Below, in pieces: positions 8,232-16,915 of a stretch of 64,000 nucleotides of DNA; position 1 is the stretch's first letter, and every line of letters begins with the position of its first letter. Location: positions 836,251 through 900,250 of the forward strand of contig CAVWRK010000003.1 in NCBI GenBank assembly GCA_963757395.1, in the 5' to 3' direction. Position numbers and translations under genes: made by a program. The notes beneath the pieces are model-generated. The model made no database searches, was not told where the DNA came from, and worked only from the letters and a program-made list of their open reading frames with translations. This stretch comes from DATAOG01 sp963757395 (GTDB taxonomy: Bacteria; Pseudomonadota; Alphaproteobacteria; Geminicoccales; Geminicoccaceae).

Positions 8232-9431
8232 ATGAGCAAGCAGGCCCAGATCCAGGCCCAGAGCCCGGCGAAGATCAACGTCGGGGTGATCGGCACTGGT
8301 TTCGTTGCCCGCCACTTCACCTACGAGCTGGAACGCCGGCCGGGCTACCGGCTGGCCAAGGTGCTGACCCGCCGGCCGCTCGACCGCTGCCCGGACTTCC
8401 CGCGCGAGGACGCGCTGACCGAATCGCTCGACGCCCTGATCGCGGCCAGCGACGTGGTCTTCGAATGCACCGGCGACGCCTTCTATGCCGCCCGCACCAT
8501 CCCGCGCGTGCTGGAAGCAGGCCGGCCGGTGGTGACCCTGAACGCCGAGTTCCACGCCACGATCGGCTCGCACTTCGTCGAGCGCGGCCTCCTGAGCGAG
8601 GCCGAGGGCGACCAGCCGGGCTGTCTCGCGGCGCTGGCCGAAGATGCCGTCGCGACCGGCTTCGCGCCGCTGGTCTACGGCAACATGAAGGCGTTCTTGA
8701 ACCGCAACCCGAGCCCTGAGGACATGCGCTACTGGGCCGAGCGCCAGGACTACTCGATCGAGATGGTGACCTCGTTCACCGATGGCACCAAGGTCCAGAT
8801 CGAGCAATGCCTGGTCGCCAATGGCCAGGGCGCCGGGATCGCCAAGGAGGACCTGATCGGCCTCGAGACCGGTGACCTCAAGGTCGCGGCGGCCGAGCTC
8901 GGCGCCGCCGCCGACCGGCTCGGCCACCCGATCAGCGAGTACATCCTGGACCGCGGCCTGCAGCACGGCGTGTTCATCGTCGCCCGCCACGATGAGCGCC
9001 AGGCGACGCCCTTGCGCAACTTCAAGCTCGGCGACGGCCCCTACTACGTCCTGATCAAGGACTACTGCCTGGTCCACCTCGAGGTGTTCAAGACCCTCGA
9101 GCGGGTCGTGCGCCAGCGCCGGCCGCTGCTCAACAACGGCGTTCTGCCGCGGGTCAGCGTCGCCAGCATCGCCAAGCGCGCGCTCAAGCCGGGCGAGGTG
9201 ATCGAGCGCGGCTGCGGCAGCTTCGAATTGCGCGGCACCTGCGTCAACATCGCCGACCGGCCGGGTCACGTGCCGATCTGCCTCGCCAGCCGGATGCACG
9301 TCCAGCGGCGGGTCGAGCCGGGCCAGCTGCTGACCATGGCCGACGTCGAGCTGCCCGAGACCGAGGCGCTCGCCGCCTGGCAGGCGATCGAGCGGCGGGT
9401 CCTCGAGCCCGAGCGCGCGGTCGCCCGCTGA
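8232..9431 (+). CDS. COG4091-type NAD(P)-dependent oxidoreductase with C-terminal SAF domain
   Basis: The 399-aa protein starts at ATG 8232 and has an N-terminal Rossmann fold (INVGVIGTGFVARHF, then VVFECTGDAFYAARTIP) like homoserine dehydrogenases. The middle section differs from catalytic homoserine dehydrogenases. The C-terminus is an SAF domain (RALKPGEVIERGC, later QRRVEPGQLLTMADVELPE), the fold shared with sialic-acid synthases and CpaB. Such proteins are annotated as predicted homoserine-dehydrogenase-like and often lie in surface-polysaccharide clusters. Here it heads a plus-strand set with RmlC, an epimerase and RmlA (80 bp to RmlC), suggesting a role in making an unusual sugar or branched nucleotide-sugar precursor. 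Exact reaction unknown. Confidence 0.82.
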   Translation: MSKQAQIQAQSPAKINVGVIGTGFVARHFTYELERRPGYRLAKVLTRRPLDRCPDFPREDALTESLDALIAASDVVFECTGDAFYAARTIPRVLEAGRPVVTLNAEFHATIGSHFVERGLLSEAEGDQPGCLAALAEDAVATGFAPLVYGNMKAFLNRNPSPEDMRYWAERQDYSIEMVTSFTDGTKVQIEQCLVANGQGAGIAKEDLIGLETGDLKVAAAELGAAADRLGHPISEYILDRGLQHGVFIVARHDERQATPLRNFKLGDGPYYVLIKDYCLVHLEVFKTLERVVRQRRPLLNNGVLPRVSVASIAKRALKPGEVIERGCGSFELRGTCVNIADRPGHVPICLASRMHVQRRVEPGQLLTMADVELPETEALAAWQAIERRVLEPERAVAR

Positions 9432-9511
9432 GCTGGCCGCGCCGGTCACGACCCGGCGCCAGGCACCCCCCTGTCCGCCGCGCACCCTTTGCCCCAAGCC
9501 AGTGAGGCCCG

Positions 9512-10072
9512 ATGGAGATCAAGGCGACCGCCATCCCGGACGTGAAGGTGATCGTGCCGGCGCGTTACGGCGATCACCGCGGCTTCTTCTCCGAGGTGTA
9601 CAACCGGCAGGCCCTCGCGGAGGCCGGGATCGACGTCGAGTTCGTCCAGGACAACCACTCCTATTCGGCCCAGAGCGGTACGCTGCGCGGGCTCCACTTC
9701 CAGCGCCCGCCGGCGACCCAGACCAAGCTTTTGCGCGTGCTGCGAGGGGCTGTGGTCGACGTCGCGGTCGACTGCCGGCTCGGCTCGCCGACCTTCGGCG
9801 AGCACGTGATGGTCGAGCTGTCGGCCGCGGTCGGCAATCAGATCCTCTGTCCCAAGGGGTTCGCCCACGCCACGCTCACGATGGCGCCGGATACCGAGAT
9901 CACCTACAAGGTCGACGCCTACTACGCCCCCAACCGCGACCTCGGCGTGCGCTTCGACGACCCCGATCTCGCGATCGCCTGGCCGATCCCGGCCAGCCAG
10001 CTGGTGCTGTCGGACAAGGACCGGAACCTGCCGTGGTTCCGCGACCTGCCGGCGGTGTTCACCTATCCCTGA
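9512..10072 (+). CDS. rfbC: dTDP-4-dehydrorhamnose 3,5-epimerase (RmlC-like)
   Basis: The 186-aa cupin converts dTDP-4-keto-6-deoxyglucose to the 4-keto-rhamnose epimer. Family landmarks are DHRGFFSEVYN, the catalytic-His segment DNHSYSAQSG followed by LRGLHFQ, and KGFAHATLTMAPDTEITYKV. The ending NLPWFRDLPAVFTYP is typical. It sits between the COG4091 oxidoreductase and an epimerase/dehydratase and belongs to the same sugar-nucleotide operon. Neither RmlB nor a clear RmlD is present in the window, so the final sugar could be rhamnose or another deoxysugar. Confidence 0.93.
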   Translation: MEIKATAIPDVKVIVPARYGDHRGFFSEVYNRQALAEAGIDVEFVQDNHSYSAQSGTLRGLHFQRPPATQTKLLRVLRGAVVDVAVDCRLGSPTFGEHVMVELSAAVGNQILCPKGFAHATLTMAPDTEITYKVDAYYAPNRDLGVRFDDPDLAIAWPIPASQLVLSDKDRNLPWFRDLPAVFTYP

Positions 10073-10097
10073 TCGCTCAGCAAGGAAGGACGTTCCC

Positions 10098-11126
10098 ATG
10101 GAGCGCGTTCTCGTGACCGGCGCCGGCGGCTACATCGGCACCTCGCTCGTGCCGATGCTGCTCGCCCAGGGCTACAAGGTGCGGGCGCTCGACCGCTTCT
10201 TCTTCGGCCGCAAAGTGCTGCCCGAGCACGAGCAGCTGGAGCTGATCAAGGCCGACAGCCGGCGGCTCGAGCCCGCCTATTTCGAGGGCGTCGACCACGT
10301 CATCGACCTGGTCGCGATCTCCAACGACCCGAGCGGCGAGCTGTTCCAGGATGCGACCTACCAGATCAACCACGAATCCCGGGTGCATTGCGCCACCCTC
10401 GCCAAGGCGGCAGGCGTCAAGCGCTATGTCCTGCCGTCGTCCTGCAGCCTCTACGGCTTCCAGGAGCCGGGCGTGATCTGCTCCGAGAGCCATCCGACCA
10501 ACCCGCTCACCACCTACGCCAAGGCCAACGAGATGGCCGAGCAGGGCGTGCTGCCGCTGGCCGACGACCAGTTCTGCGTCGTCGTCCTGCGCCAGGCCAC
10601 GGTCTATGGCTACAGCCCGCGCATGCGCTTCGATCTGGCGATCAACGGCATGACCTATGGCGCCTGGAAGACCGGCGTCCTGCCGCTGATGCGCGATGGC
10701 AGCCAGTGGCGGCCGATGGTCCACGTGCGCGACACCGCGAGCGCCCAGATCTTCATGCTCAAGGCGCCGCGCGCCAAGGTCAACGGCCAGCTGTTCAACA
10801 TCGGCTCGGCCGCCAACAACTACCAGCTCGGGCCGCTCGCCGAGACCGTCTGCGAGGTCCTGCCCAAGCCGGTCAAGATCGACTGGTACGGCGATGTCGA
10901 CCACCGCTCCTACCAGGTCAGCTTCGACAAGGTCGAGGCGCTCGGCTGGAAGGCGAAGCATACCGCGCGCGACGGCGCCCTCGAGATCTACGAGAAGCTC
11001 GAAGCCGGCGCCGTCGACAAGACCACCGAGACGATCACGCTCGAGTGGTACAAGATGCTGACGAAATGGCATCAGATCATCAAGGAGGTCGAGCTGCACG
11101 GTGGCATCGTCAACATCAACTTCTAG
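10098..11126 (+). CDS. NAD-dependent epimerase/dehydratase (extended SDR)
   Basis: The 342-aa protein begins MERVLVTGAGGYIGTSLVPM with the dinucleotide-binding GxxGxxG loop, and continues with AISNDPSGELFQD, LPSSCSLYGFQEPG and LRQATVYGYSPRMRFDLAIN, characteristic of extended SDR sugar-nucleotide enzymes. The position expected for the catalytic YxxxK motif reads YAKAN, so Tyr is present but the Lys at +4 is Asn; a Lys sits at +2. AAGGAAGG precedes ATG 10098. It lies 25 bp after rfbC and 32 bp before rfbA, so it most likely acts on a dTDP-sugar made by this operon. The exact epimerase, dehydratase or reductase activity cannot be told. Confidence 0.88.
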   Translation: MERVLVTGAGGYIGTSLVPMLLAQGYKVRALDRFFFGRKVLPEHEQLELIKADSRRLEPAYFEGVDHVIDLVAISNDPSGELFQDATYQINHESRVHCATLAKAAGVKRYVLPSSCSLYGFQEPGVICSESHPTNPLTTYAKANEMAEQGVLPLADDQFCVVVLRQATVYGYSPRMRFDLAINGMTYGAWKTGVLPLMRDGSQWRPMVHVRDTASAQIFMLKAPRAKVNGQLFNIGSAANNYQLGPLAETVCEVLPKPVKIDWYGDVDHRSYQVSFDKVEALGWKAKHTARDGALEIYEKLEAGAVDKTTETITLEWYKMLTKWHQIIKEVELHGGIVNINF

Positions 11127-11158
11127 ATCTTCGACCTGACGCGGGAGCCTCTGGGGTC

Positions 11159-12061
11159 ATGTGGAAAGGCATCATTCTGGCCGGCGGGTCGGGCACGCGG
11201 CTGCACCCGGTGACCCGGGCGGTGTGCAAGCAGCTGCTGCCGATCTACGACAAGCCGCTGATCTATTTCCCCCTGACCACGCTGATGCTGGCCGGGATCC
11301 GGGACATCCTGGTCATCACCACGCCCGAGGACCAGGCGGCCTTCAAGCGCCTCTTGAACGCCGGCGAGCAGTGGGGCCTGCGCATCGGCTACGCCGTCCA
11401 GCCCAAGCCCGAGGGCCTGGCCCAGGCGTTCCTGATCGGCCGCGACTTCATCGCTGACGACCACTGCGCGCTGGTGCTCGGCGACAACATCTTCTTCGGC
11501 CACTACATCCGCGAGGACCTGAAGCGCGCCGCCGGCCAGGCGCTCGGCGCCACGGTCTTCGGCTATCAGGTCCGCGACCCGGAGCGCTACGGCGTGGTCG
11601 AGTTCGACGCCGAGGGCCATGCGATCTCGCTCGAGGAGAAGCCGGCCCGGCCCAAGTCCAACTACGCGGTCACCGGCCTCTATTTCTACGACAACCAGGT
11701 GGTCGACATCGCGGCCTCGATCCGGCCGTCCGCGCGCGGCGAGCTCGAGATCACCGACGTCAACCGGCGCTATCTGGAAGCGGGTGGCCTCCGGGTCGAG
11801 CGCATGGGCCGGGGCTACGCCTGGTTCGATGCCGGGACCCACGACAGCCTGCTCCAGGCGGCCGAGTTCGTGCGCACGATCCAACAACGCCAGGGCCTCC
11901 AGATCGCCTGCCCCGAGGAGATCGCCTACCGGCTCGGCTACATCGACGCCGTCCAGCTCCAGCGCCTCGCCGCAGCGCTGGAAAAGACCGAGTACGGCCA
12001 ATACCTCCGCCGCATCGCCGACGAGCAGGGCCCCCGCGACTGGGCCGGCCTCGAACGGTAA
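11159..12061 (+). CDS. rfbA: Glucose-1-phosphate thymidylyltransferase
   Basis: RmlA makes dTDP-glucose from dTTP and glucose-1-phosphate, the entry to dTDP-deoxysugars. The 300-aa protein begins MWKGIILAGGSGTRLHPVTR, the signature nucleotide-binding loop, then KQLLPIYDKPLIYFPLTTLM, VLGDNIFFGH and SLEEKPARPKSNYAVTGLYFYD, with DAGTHDSLLQAAEFV near the end. All match the RmlA family over its usual length. The frame extends far upstream (to 10388), but that part is only the shadow of the preceding gene; ATG 11159 is the start. It closes the plus-strand polysaccharide-precursor operon and converges with the GT2 gene. Confidence 0.96.
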   Translation: MWKGIILAGGSGTRLHPVTRAVCKQLLPIYDKPLIYFPLTTLMLAGIRDILVITTPEDQAAFKRLLNAGEQWGLRIGYAVQPKPEGLAQAFLIGRDFIADDHCALVLGDNIFFGHYIREDLKRAAGQALGATVFGYQVRDPERYGVVEFDAEGHAISLEEKPARPKSNYAVTGLYFYDNQVVDIAASIRPSARGELEITDVNRRYLEAGGLRVERMGRGYAWFDAGTHDSLLQAAEFVRTIQQRQGLQIACPEEIAYRLGYIDAVQLQRLAAALEKTEYGQYLRRIADEQGPRDWAGLER

Positions 12062-12164
12062 CGGACCGCCCCAGCCGAGGGTCAGGAAGGACCTGGACAG
12101 CCGATCCCGGCTGCCGCGCTGAAGCCGGGCACGCGGCTCCTCGACCACGCCGCCGCCCCGGCAC

Positions 12165-13145
12165 TCAGCCCTCGAGGCCGGATTCGTCATCGTGGGCAGT
12201 TTTGGCGGGGACGTCGGGGGTGCTGGGCTGCGGTCGATGGTTTTGGCCGAACATCGCCAGGCGGAGCGCCTTCGCCATGTGCGGCGCCTCCTCCACGAGG
12301 AGCCGGAGCAGGCGTCCCGGCGGCATGTGGCCCCCGCCGCCTTGCTTCGCGGCACGCTGCACACGACGCACCTCCGCCCACACCGCCCGTCGCAGCTGCC
12401 AGCGCAAGTAGGCGATCCGCCCGCAGCCCGACGTCATGGCGCCCCGCCACTTCTGGGCGAGGATCGCGGCATCCTCAGTCAGGAAGTCGGGGTTGCGGGA
12501 GAGCTGGTCGCCATGGCGTACGTGGCGGATCATGAGTACGTCGCCCGCACCCGCGAACTCCGTGCGCTGCGCCAGGCGCAGCCACATGTCGCGATCCTCC
12601 GTGGCGCGCAGCCGCTCGTCGAAGCCGCCGGTCTCGAGCAGGATCGACCTGCGAATGAGAGCGCTCGACACGAGCGGGTGCCATCCCTTCACGAGGTCGC
12701 AGAATACCCAGCCCTGCTTCAGCCGGCCGAGCTCGATCTCCGAGCCGGATTGCGTGTCGCGCTCGCGCGCCCGACAGTAGACTACGCCGGCCACGGGTCG
12801 CGACGCCGCGAAAGCCAGCTGGCGCTCGAGGTAATCCGGTGCCCACTCGTTGTCGTCGTCCAGGAACGCCAGCCACTCGCCCCGCGCCAGTCCAAGGGCG
12901 GTGTTGCGCGTGCGGCTGATGCCATGATTGCGTTCGTGCCGGACCCACCGCAGGCGAGGGTCATCGACCCCGGCAAGCACCTCGGGCGTGGCGTCGGTCG
13001 AGCCGTCGTCGACCACCAGCAGCTCGAAGTCCTCGAACGTCTGGACCAGAGCGCACCGGATCGCCCGACCCACGAGATGGGCCCGGTTCCAGGTGGAGAT
13101 CGCGACGCTCACGCGCGGTGCTGGACCATCCGGAAGTGTCGCCAT
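12165..13145 (-). CDS. Family 2 glycosyltransferase
   Basis: The 326-aa protein from ATG 13145 shows a GT-A fold: PRVSVAISTWNRAHLVGRAI at the N-terminus, LLVVDDGSTDATPEVL, GEWLAFLDDDNEWAPDYLE (the DxD-type metal motif) and TEDRDMWLRLAQRTEFAG. A basic C-terminal tail follows. It transfers a sugar from a nucleotide donor, probably in LPS or capsule assembly on the cytoplasmic side. It is 17 bp downstream of the PfkB-type kinase gene on the same strand, so the kinase, nucleotidyltransferase and transferase probably make and use the same activated sugar. An upstream frame extension to 13538 is the shadow of the kinase gene. Confidence 0.92.
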   Translation of the reverse strand: MATLPDGPAPRVSVAISTWNRAHLVGRAIRCALVQTFEDFELLVVDDGSTDATPEVLAGVDDPRLRWVRHERNHGISRTRNTALGLARGEWLAFLDDDNEWAPDYLERQLAFAASRPVAGVVYCRARERDTQSGSEIELGRLKQGWVFCDLVKGWHPLVSSALIRRSILLETGGFDERLRATEDRDMWLRLAQRTEFAGAGDVLMIRHVRHGDQLSRNPDFLTEDAAILAQKWRGAMTSGCGRIAYLRWQLRRAVWAEVRRVQRAAKQGGGGHMPPGRLLRLLVEEAPHMAKALRLAMFGQNHRPQPSTPDVPAKTAHDDESGLEG

Positions 13146-13162
13146 GCACCCCTCGTGCGTCC

Positions 13163-14230
13163 TCAGGCGAGCAGCTCGGCGACCAAGCGCTCGACCGCCG
13201 CGGGCTCGATCGAGAAGCGATTGCCGACCATCCGCACGGCCAAAGCACCGGCCGCGCTGCCCAGGAATGCAGCCACGTCCAGGGGTAGCCCGGCGGCGGC
13301 ACATGGGGACGAGACCGCCAAGTAGGCGTCCCCCGCGCCCATCCTGTCGGCGGCGTCGCGCGTGAGTGCGGGCACCTCCCACACGCTCCCGTCGGCGCTC
13401 GACACCAGCACGCCTTGCTGCGCTCGGGTGACCGACACCAGGGAGCACCTGACGAGCGCCCGCAGCGCGCCGACCAGTTCCGCCACCGCGCTCCAGCGGT
13501 CGCGCACGGCGAGCCGCGCCTCGCGTTCGTCGATGCACAGATGGTCGGCGCGCGGATATCTGGTGATCACGTGGAAGCCGAGATTCGCGGGATTGGCCTG
13601 GGTATTCACCGCCAGGTAGCGGGCGCGTGCGGCGAGCAGATCGATCGTGCGCGGGCCGAGGAAGCCATGGCCATAGTCGGTGGCGATGACCAGATCGTAT
13701 TCGGGCAGCGCAGCGTCGAGATGCGCGAGCATCTGATCCTCGAGGGCGGCAGGCAGGGGAGTGTCGTCCATGACGACGACCTCGAACAGCTTGGTGAGCG
13801 GAAACTCCGAGACGTACCGGCGCTTCGTGATGGTCGGGGCGCCCTCGCGCACGAAGAAGCGTGGTCGGACGTCCGGTTCGAGGCGGCCGCGGATGAACTG
13901 CTCCTGTGGATCGCTGGCGCCGAGGCAGCTCACCAAAGCGACCTCGCCACAGAACCCGGCGACGTGGTTGGCGCAGGCGAGAGCCCCGCCCGCCTGACGC
14001 TCGAGCCGGACGTGCCTGGCCGAGATGATCGGGTCCTTGGGCGCCTTGCCCAACGGTACGCAGTAGCTGTACTCGTCGATGATCGCCTCGCCGATGACGA
14101 GGACTTTCAGCGACCGGAGCGCGCGCATCGCATCGCGCACGACGCCGGTGCCGTGCCGTGCTCGGAAGCTCTCGAGGAAGTCTCGCGTCTCCGGATCGTC
14201 GGGACCGCGCCCGCCCGCAAGCCCCCTCAC
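13163..14230 (-). CDS. PfkB-family sugar kinase (HldE domain I-like)
   Basis: The 355-aa protein belongs to the ribokinase/PfkB superfamily: LKVLVIGEAIIDEYSYC, LERQAGGALACANHVAGFCG in the substrate-binding half, and DAADRMGAGDAYLAVSSP near the C-terminus with the anion-hole GAGD and catalytic Asp. It resembles the kinase half of the heptose enzyme HldE but here is a separate gene. The start is GTG 14230, which overlaps the TGA of the upstream nucleotidyltransferase (GTGA), indicating translational coupling. Together they would phosphorylate and then nucleotidylate a sugar, possibly a heptose or related compound; the substrate is not known. Confidence 0.87.
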   Translation of the reverse strand: MRGLAGGRGPDDPETRDFLESFRARHGTGVVRDAMRALRSLKVLVIGEAIIDEYSYCVPLGKAPKDPIISARHVRLERQAGGALACANHVAGFCGEVALVSCLGASDPQEQFIRGRLEPDVRPRFFVREGAPTITKRRYVSEFPLTKLFEVVVMDDTPLPAALEDQMLAHLDAALPEYDLVIATDYGHGFLGPRTIDLLAARARYLAVNTQANPANLGFHVITRYPRADHLCIDEREARLAVRDRWSAVAELVGALRALVRCSLVSVTRAQQGVLVSSADGSVWEVPALTRDAADRMGAGDAYLAVSSPCAAAGLPLDVAAFLGSAAGALAVRMVGNRFSIEPAAVERLVAELLA

Positions 14231-14733
14231 GCCGGGACCCGGTCGCCGGGCACGCGGAAGTGCGAGTTCAGCAACTCAGTCGAGGAGAATACAGCCTCGT
14301 GGGTGAAGCGCGCGATACCGCCGACCTCGCGGACCGCCGCCAGTTCCTGCTGGAGCCTGGCGCTGCGCCGAGCGGGCTCCTCAGCGACTTGGCCCTTGAC
14401 GTAGACATCGGGCCTGAGCATGCGAATCGCTTCGACCGCGGTGGGCTCATGGCTGATCGCCACCCGATCGACGCAGGCCAGCGCCGCGAGCGCCTCGGCC
14501 CGCAAGGCCTCGGTAAAGGCAGGTCGCCCGGCGCCCTTGGCGACGTGGGCGTCGGCCGTCAACGTCACGACCAGTAGGTCTCCCATCGCTCGCGCCGCCT
14601 GCAGATGCCGGATGTGCCCGATGTGCATCAGGTCGAAGCACCCATGGCATTGGACAATCTTCAGGCCGGCTCGTCTCGACACCTCCAGTTGGCGGGCGAG
14701 GTCGTCTAGCGGCAGGATCTTGCTAACGCTCAT
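14227..14733 (-). CDS. Cytidylyltransferase-like nucleotidyltransferase (HldE domain II-like)
   Basis: The 168-aa protein from ATG 14733 (MSVSKILPLDDLARQLEVSR) carries the nucleotidyltransferase HxGH motif within HGCFDLMHIGHIRHLQAA and the later PAFTEALRAEALAALACVD, typical of RfaE/HldE C-terminal domains and glycerol-3-phosphate cytidylyltransferases. It overlaps the kinase gene by 4 bp. In a bifunctional HldE the order is kinase then nucleotidyltransferase; here the genes are split and reversed. It likely activates a sugar-1-phosphate with ATP or CTP for the adjacent glycosyltransferase. An upstream frame extension to 14787 is possible but less likely. Confidence 0.88.
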   Translation of the reverse strand: MSVSKILPLDDLARQLEVSRRAGLKIVQCHGCFDLMHIGHIRHLQAARAMGDLLVVTLTADAHVAKGAGRPAFTEALRAEALAALACVDRVAISHEPTAVEAIRMLRPDVYVKGQVAEEPARRSARLQQELAAVREVGGIARFTHEAVFSSTELLNSHFRVPGDRVPA

Positions 14734-14978
14734 CGCCCGGCCCCGCAGCCCGACCGCAGCCGCCGCTCGATCCGCTCGAGAGGGCAATCGATGGCTACCC
14801 CGAGCAGTGGCTTCTGGGCTTCACCCGTCGCATCCACCATTCGACCCCCACCCGATCGCCTCCGGAGTGGTTGATCAGACTAGCACCATCGGCGCAACTG
14901 TCACTCGGTCCAGTTCGAAAAACCGGCCGCGGCATCCGGCGGTTTGATGCCGACGGTCGAAGGTTCTTCGGGCGGCGC

Positions 14979-15182
14979 TCAGCGCAACAGCAGCCTCCAG
15001 GCGAGCGCGATCAGCCCGCTGAGCAGCAGCGAGCTGGTGATCGGCAGCTGAAAGCGGAGGCCGGGCACGAAATCGACCAGCAGGTCGCCGGGCAGCTCGG
15101 GCAGCCCCCAGGCGTGCAGCCAGGGCCAGCAGAGGCTGCCGAGGACGATCAACACACCGAAGGTGAGCAGCCAACGCGCCAT
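14979..15182 (-). CDS. DUF2905 small membrane protein
   Basis: This 67-aa protein starts MARWLLTFGVLIVLGSLCWP and has two hydrophobic helices separated by a short segment containing LPELPGDLLVDFVPG, then FQLPITSSLLLSGLIALAW. The pattern W-P-W-L followed by LPGDL and a second helix is that of DUF2905 proteins, small inner-membrane proteins of unknown function. It lies alone, 56 bp from rluB on the same strand. The 246 bp between it and the nucleotidyltransferase start contain no other gene I can support. Confidence 0.78.
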   Translation of the reverse strand: MARWLLTFGVLIVLGSLCWPWLHAWGLPELPGDLLVDFVPGLRFQLPITSSLLLSGLIALAWRLLLR

Positions 15183-15238
15183 GCCTTCCCACCGGTCCTC
15201 GAAGGGTCGCAGGTCCGACCAGTTCTAACCCGGGACCG

Positions 15239-16063
15239 TTAACGAGCTGTTGAGAGACGGCGGCGCGTCGGGGCGCCGGCGATCCGGGCGCCGACCTGCT
15301 CGCGCAGGACCTTGCCGGTCACCTCCTCGACCTCGGCCGGGCGCAGACGGCCGAGCTGGAACGGGCCGAAGCTGAGCCGGATCAAGCGGTTCACCGGCCA
15401 GCCGAAATGCTCCAGCACGCGCCGGATCTCGCGGTTCTTGCCTTCGCGGAGCGCGACCGTGAGCCAGGCGTTGCTGCCCTGGACCTTGTCGAGGCGGGCC
15501 TCGATCGGCCCGTACTCGAAGCCGTCGAGGGTGATCCCCCTGGCCAGGGTCGCGAGCTTCGCCGGGTCGATCGCGCCGTGCACCCGGACCCGGTAGCGCC
15601 GGACCCAGCCGGTCGCCGGCAGCTCGAGCTGGCGCTTGACGCCGCCATCGTTGGTCAGCAGCAAGAGGCCTTCGGAGGTGAGGTCCAGGCGGCCGATCGG
15701 CATCAGGCGCGGCAGGCCCGGCGGCAGGCGGTCGTAGATCGTCGGCCGGCCTTCGGGATCGCGCGCCGCGGTCAGCAATCCCGCCGGCTTGTGGTAGCGG
15801 AACAGGCGCGCGGCCTCGGCCGAGGGCAGCGGCTCGCCGTCGACCGTGACCAGGCTGGCCGCAGTCACGGTCACCGCCGGGCTGGTCAGCACGGCGCCAT
15901 CGACCGCGACCCGCCCGGCCGCGATCAAGCGCTCCGCATCCCGCCTGGAGCAGAGCCCCGAGCGCGCGATCCGCTTCGCCACCCGCTCCTGGGCCATCCG
16001 CTCCTGGGCCACCCGCTCCCTGGGCGGCCCGCTCGGCGCCGCCGGCGTCCTCGGCGGAAGCAC
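15239..16063 (-). CDS. rluB: Pseudouridine synthase, RluB/RsuA family
   Basis: The 274-aa protein has an N-terminal S4 RNA-binding domain (KRIARSGLCSRRDAERLIAAG, then VAVDGAVL) and the catalytic domain with GRLDLTSEGLLLLTNDG, whose Asp is the pseudouridylation nucleophile, and GKNREIRRVLEHFGWPVNRLIR. RluB modifies U2605 of 23S rRNA in E. coli; other members act on 16S rRNA or other sites. The start is uncertain: GTG 16063 abuts the upstream stop, but an internal ATG at 15997 leaves the S4 domain intact. The N-terminus has a small repeat (VAQERMAQERVAKR). It follows the amidotransferase gene with no gap. Confidence 0.9.
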   Translation of the reverse strand: MLPPRTPAAPSGPPRERVAQERMAQERVAKRIARSGLCSRRDAERLIAAGRVAVDGAVLTSPAVTVTAASLVTVDGEPLPSAEAARLFRYHKPAGLLTAARDPEGRPTIYDRLPPGLPRLMPIGRLDLTSEGLLLLTNDGGVKRQLELPATGWVRRYRVRVHGAIDPAKLATLARGITLDGFEYGPIEARLDKVQGSNAWLTVALREGKNREIRRVLEHFGWPVNRLIRLSFGPFQLGRLRPAEVEEVTGKVLREQVGARIAGAPTRRRLSTAR

Positions 16064-16813
16064 TCATGCCTGGCGGCAGGCGGCGATCAGGGCGTCGAAC
16101 AAGGCGTCGTCGGCGACCGAGATCGCGTATTCCGGATGCCATTGGACGCCGATGCAAAAGCGCCGCCCCGGCGCCTCGATCGCCTCGATCACGCCATCGG
16201 GCGCGCGCGCGCTCGCCAGGACGCCGGGGCCGACCCGGCCGGCCGCCTGATGGTGGGCGCTGTTGACCGCGAGCCGGGTGGTGCCGGCGATCGCGTGCAG
16301 CCGGCTGCCGGGCTCGACCTCGACCTCATGGCCGGGCTCGGTGCGCGGATTGGGCTGCTCGTGGGCGAGCGCGCCCGCGACCGCGTCCGGGATGTGCTGC
16401 ACCAGATCGCCCCCGAGCACGACGTTCAAGAGCTGCTGGCCGCCGCAGATGCCGAGCACCGGCAGATCGCGTGCGAGGGCCGCCCGCGTGATCCTGAGCT
16501 CGAACGCGGTCCGCTGGTCCTTGGTCTTGACGCTCGGATGGCGCGCCGGATCGCCATAGAGTGCTGGATCGACGTCGAACGCGCCGCCGGTCACCACCAG
16601 ACCGTCGAGCAGATCGAGATAGGCCTCGGCCAGCTCGACCTCGTGGGGCAGGGCGAGCGGCAGCCCGCCCGCGCGCGCGATCGCCCGGAAATAGTTGGCG
16701 CGGAGCGCATACCAGGGCAGCTTGCTGTAGCCGCCCGGCGGCTCGGCATCGAGCGTCACGCCGATGCGCGGGCGGGATTCGGGACTTGGCGGGGTATCGG
16801 CACGGGACAGCAT
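16064..16813 (-). CDS. Class I glutamine amidotransferase-like (gamma-glutamyl hydrolase, PuuD type)
   Basis: The 249-aa protein has the peptidase C26 layout: RPRIGVTLDAEPPGGYS at the N-terminus, LDGLVVTGGAFDVDPALYG, the nucleophile Cys in VLGICGGQQLLNVVLGGDL (near residue 122) and the catalytic His-Glu in GVQWHPEYAIS. It probably hydrolyses gamma-glutamyl conjugates such as gamma-glutamyl-GABA in the cytoplasm, though other gamma-glutamyl substrates are possible. It is transcribed directly into rluB, whose first codon follows the stop. No other putrescine-pathway gene is present here, so the physiological substrate is open. Confidence 0.88.
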   Translation of the reverse strand: MLSRADTPPSPESRPRIGVTLDAEPPGGYSKLPWYALRANYFRAIARAGGLPLALPHEVELAEAYLDLLDGLVVTGGAFDVDPALYGDPARHPSVKTKDQRTAFELRITRAALARDLPVLGICGGQQLLNVVLGGDLVQHIPDAVAGALAHEQPNPRTEPGHEVEVEPGSRLHAIAGTTRLAVNSAHHQAAGRVGPGVLASARAPDGVIEAIEAPGRRFCIGVQWHPEYAISVADDALFDALIAACRQA

Positions 16814-16915
16814 GAGGATCCTTCGGCTGGGCGCTGACGAGATGGCAAGCGGCGGCTATCTTGCCGGCGCCGGGCGCAGCGGCGTTGAAGCCACCTCGCC
16901 ACATCTGGGCGCGCC

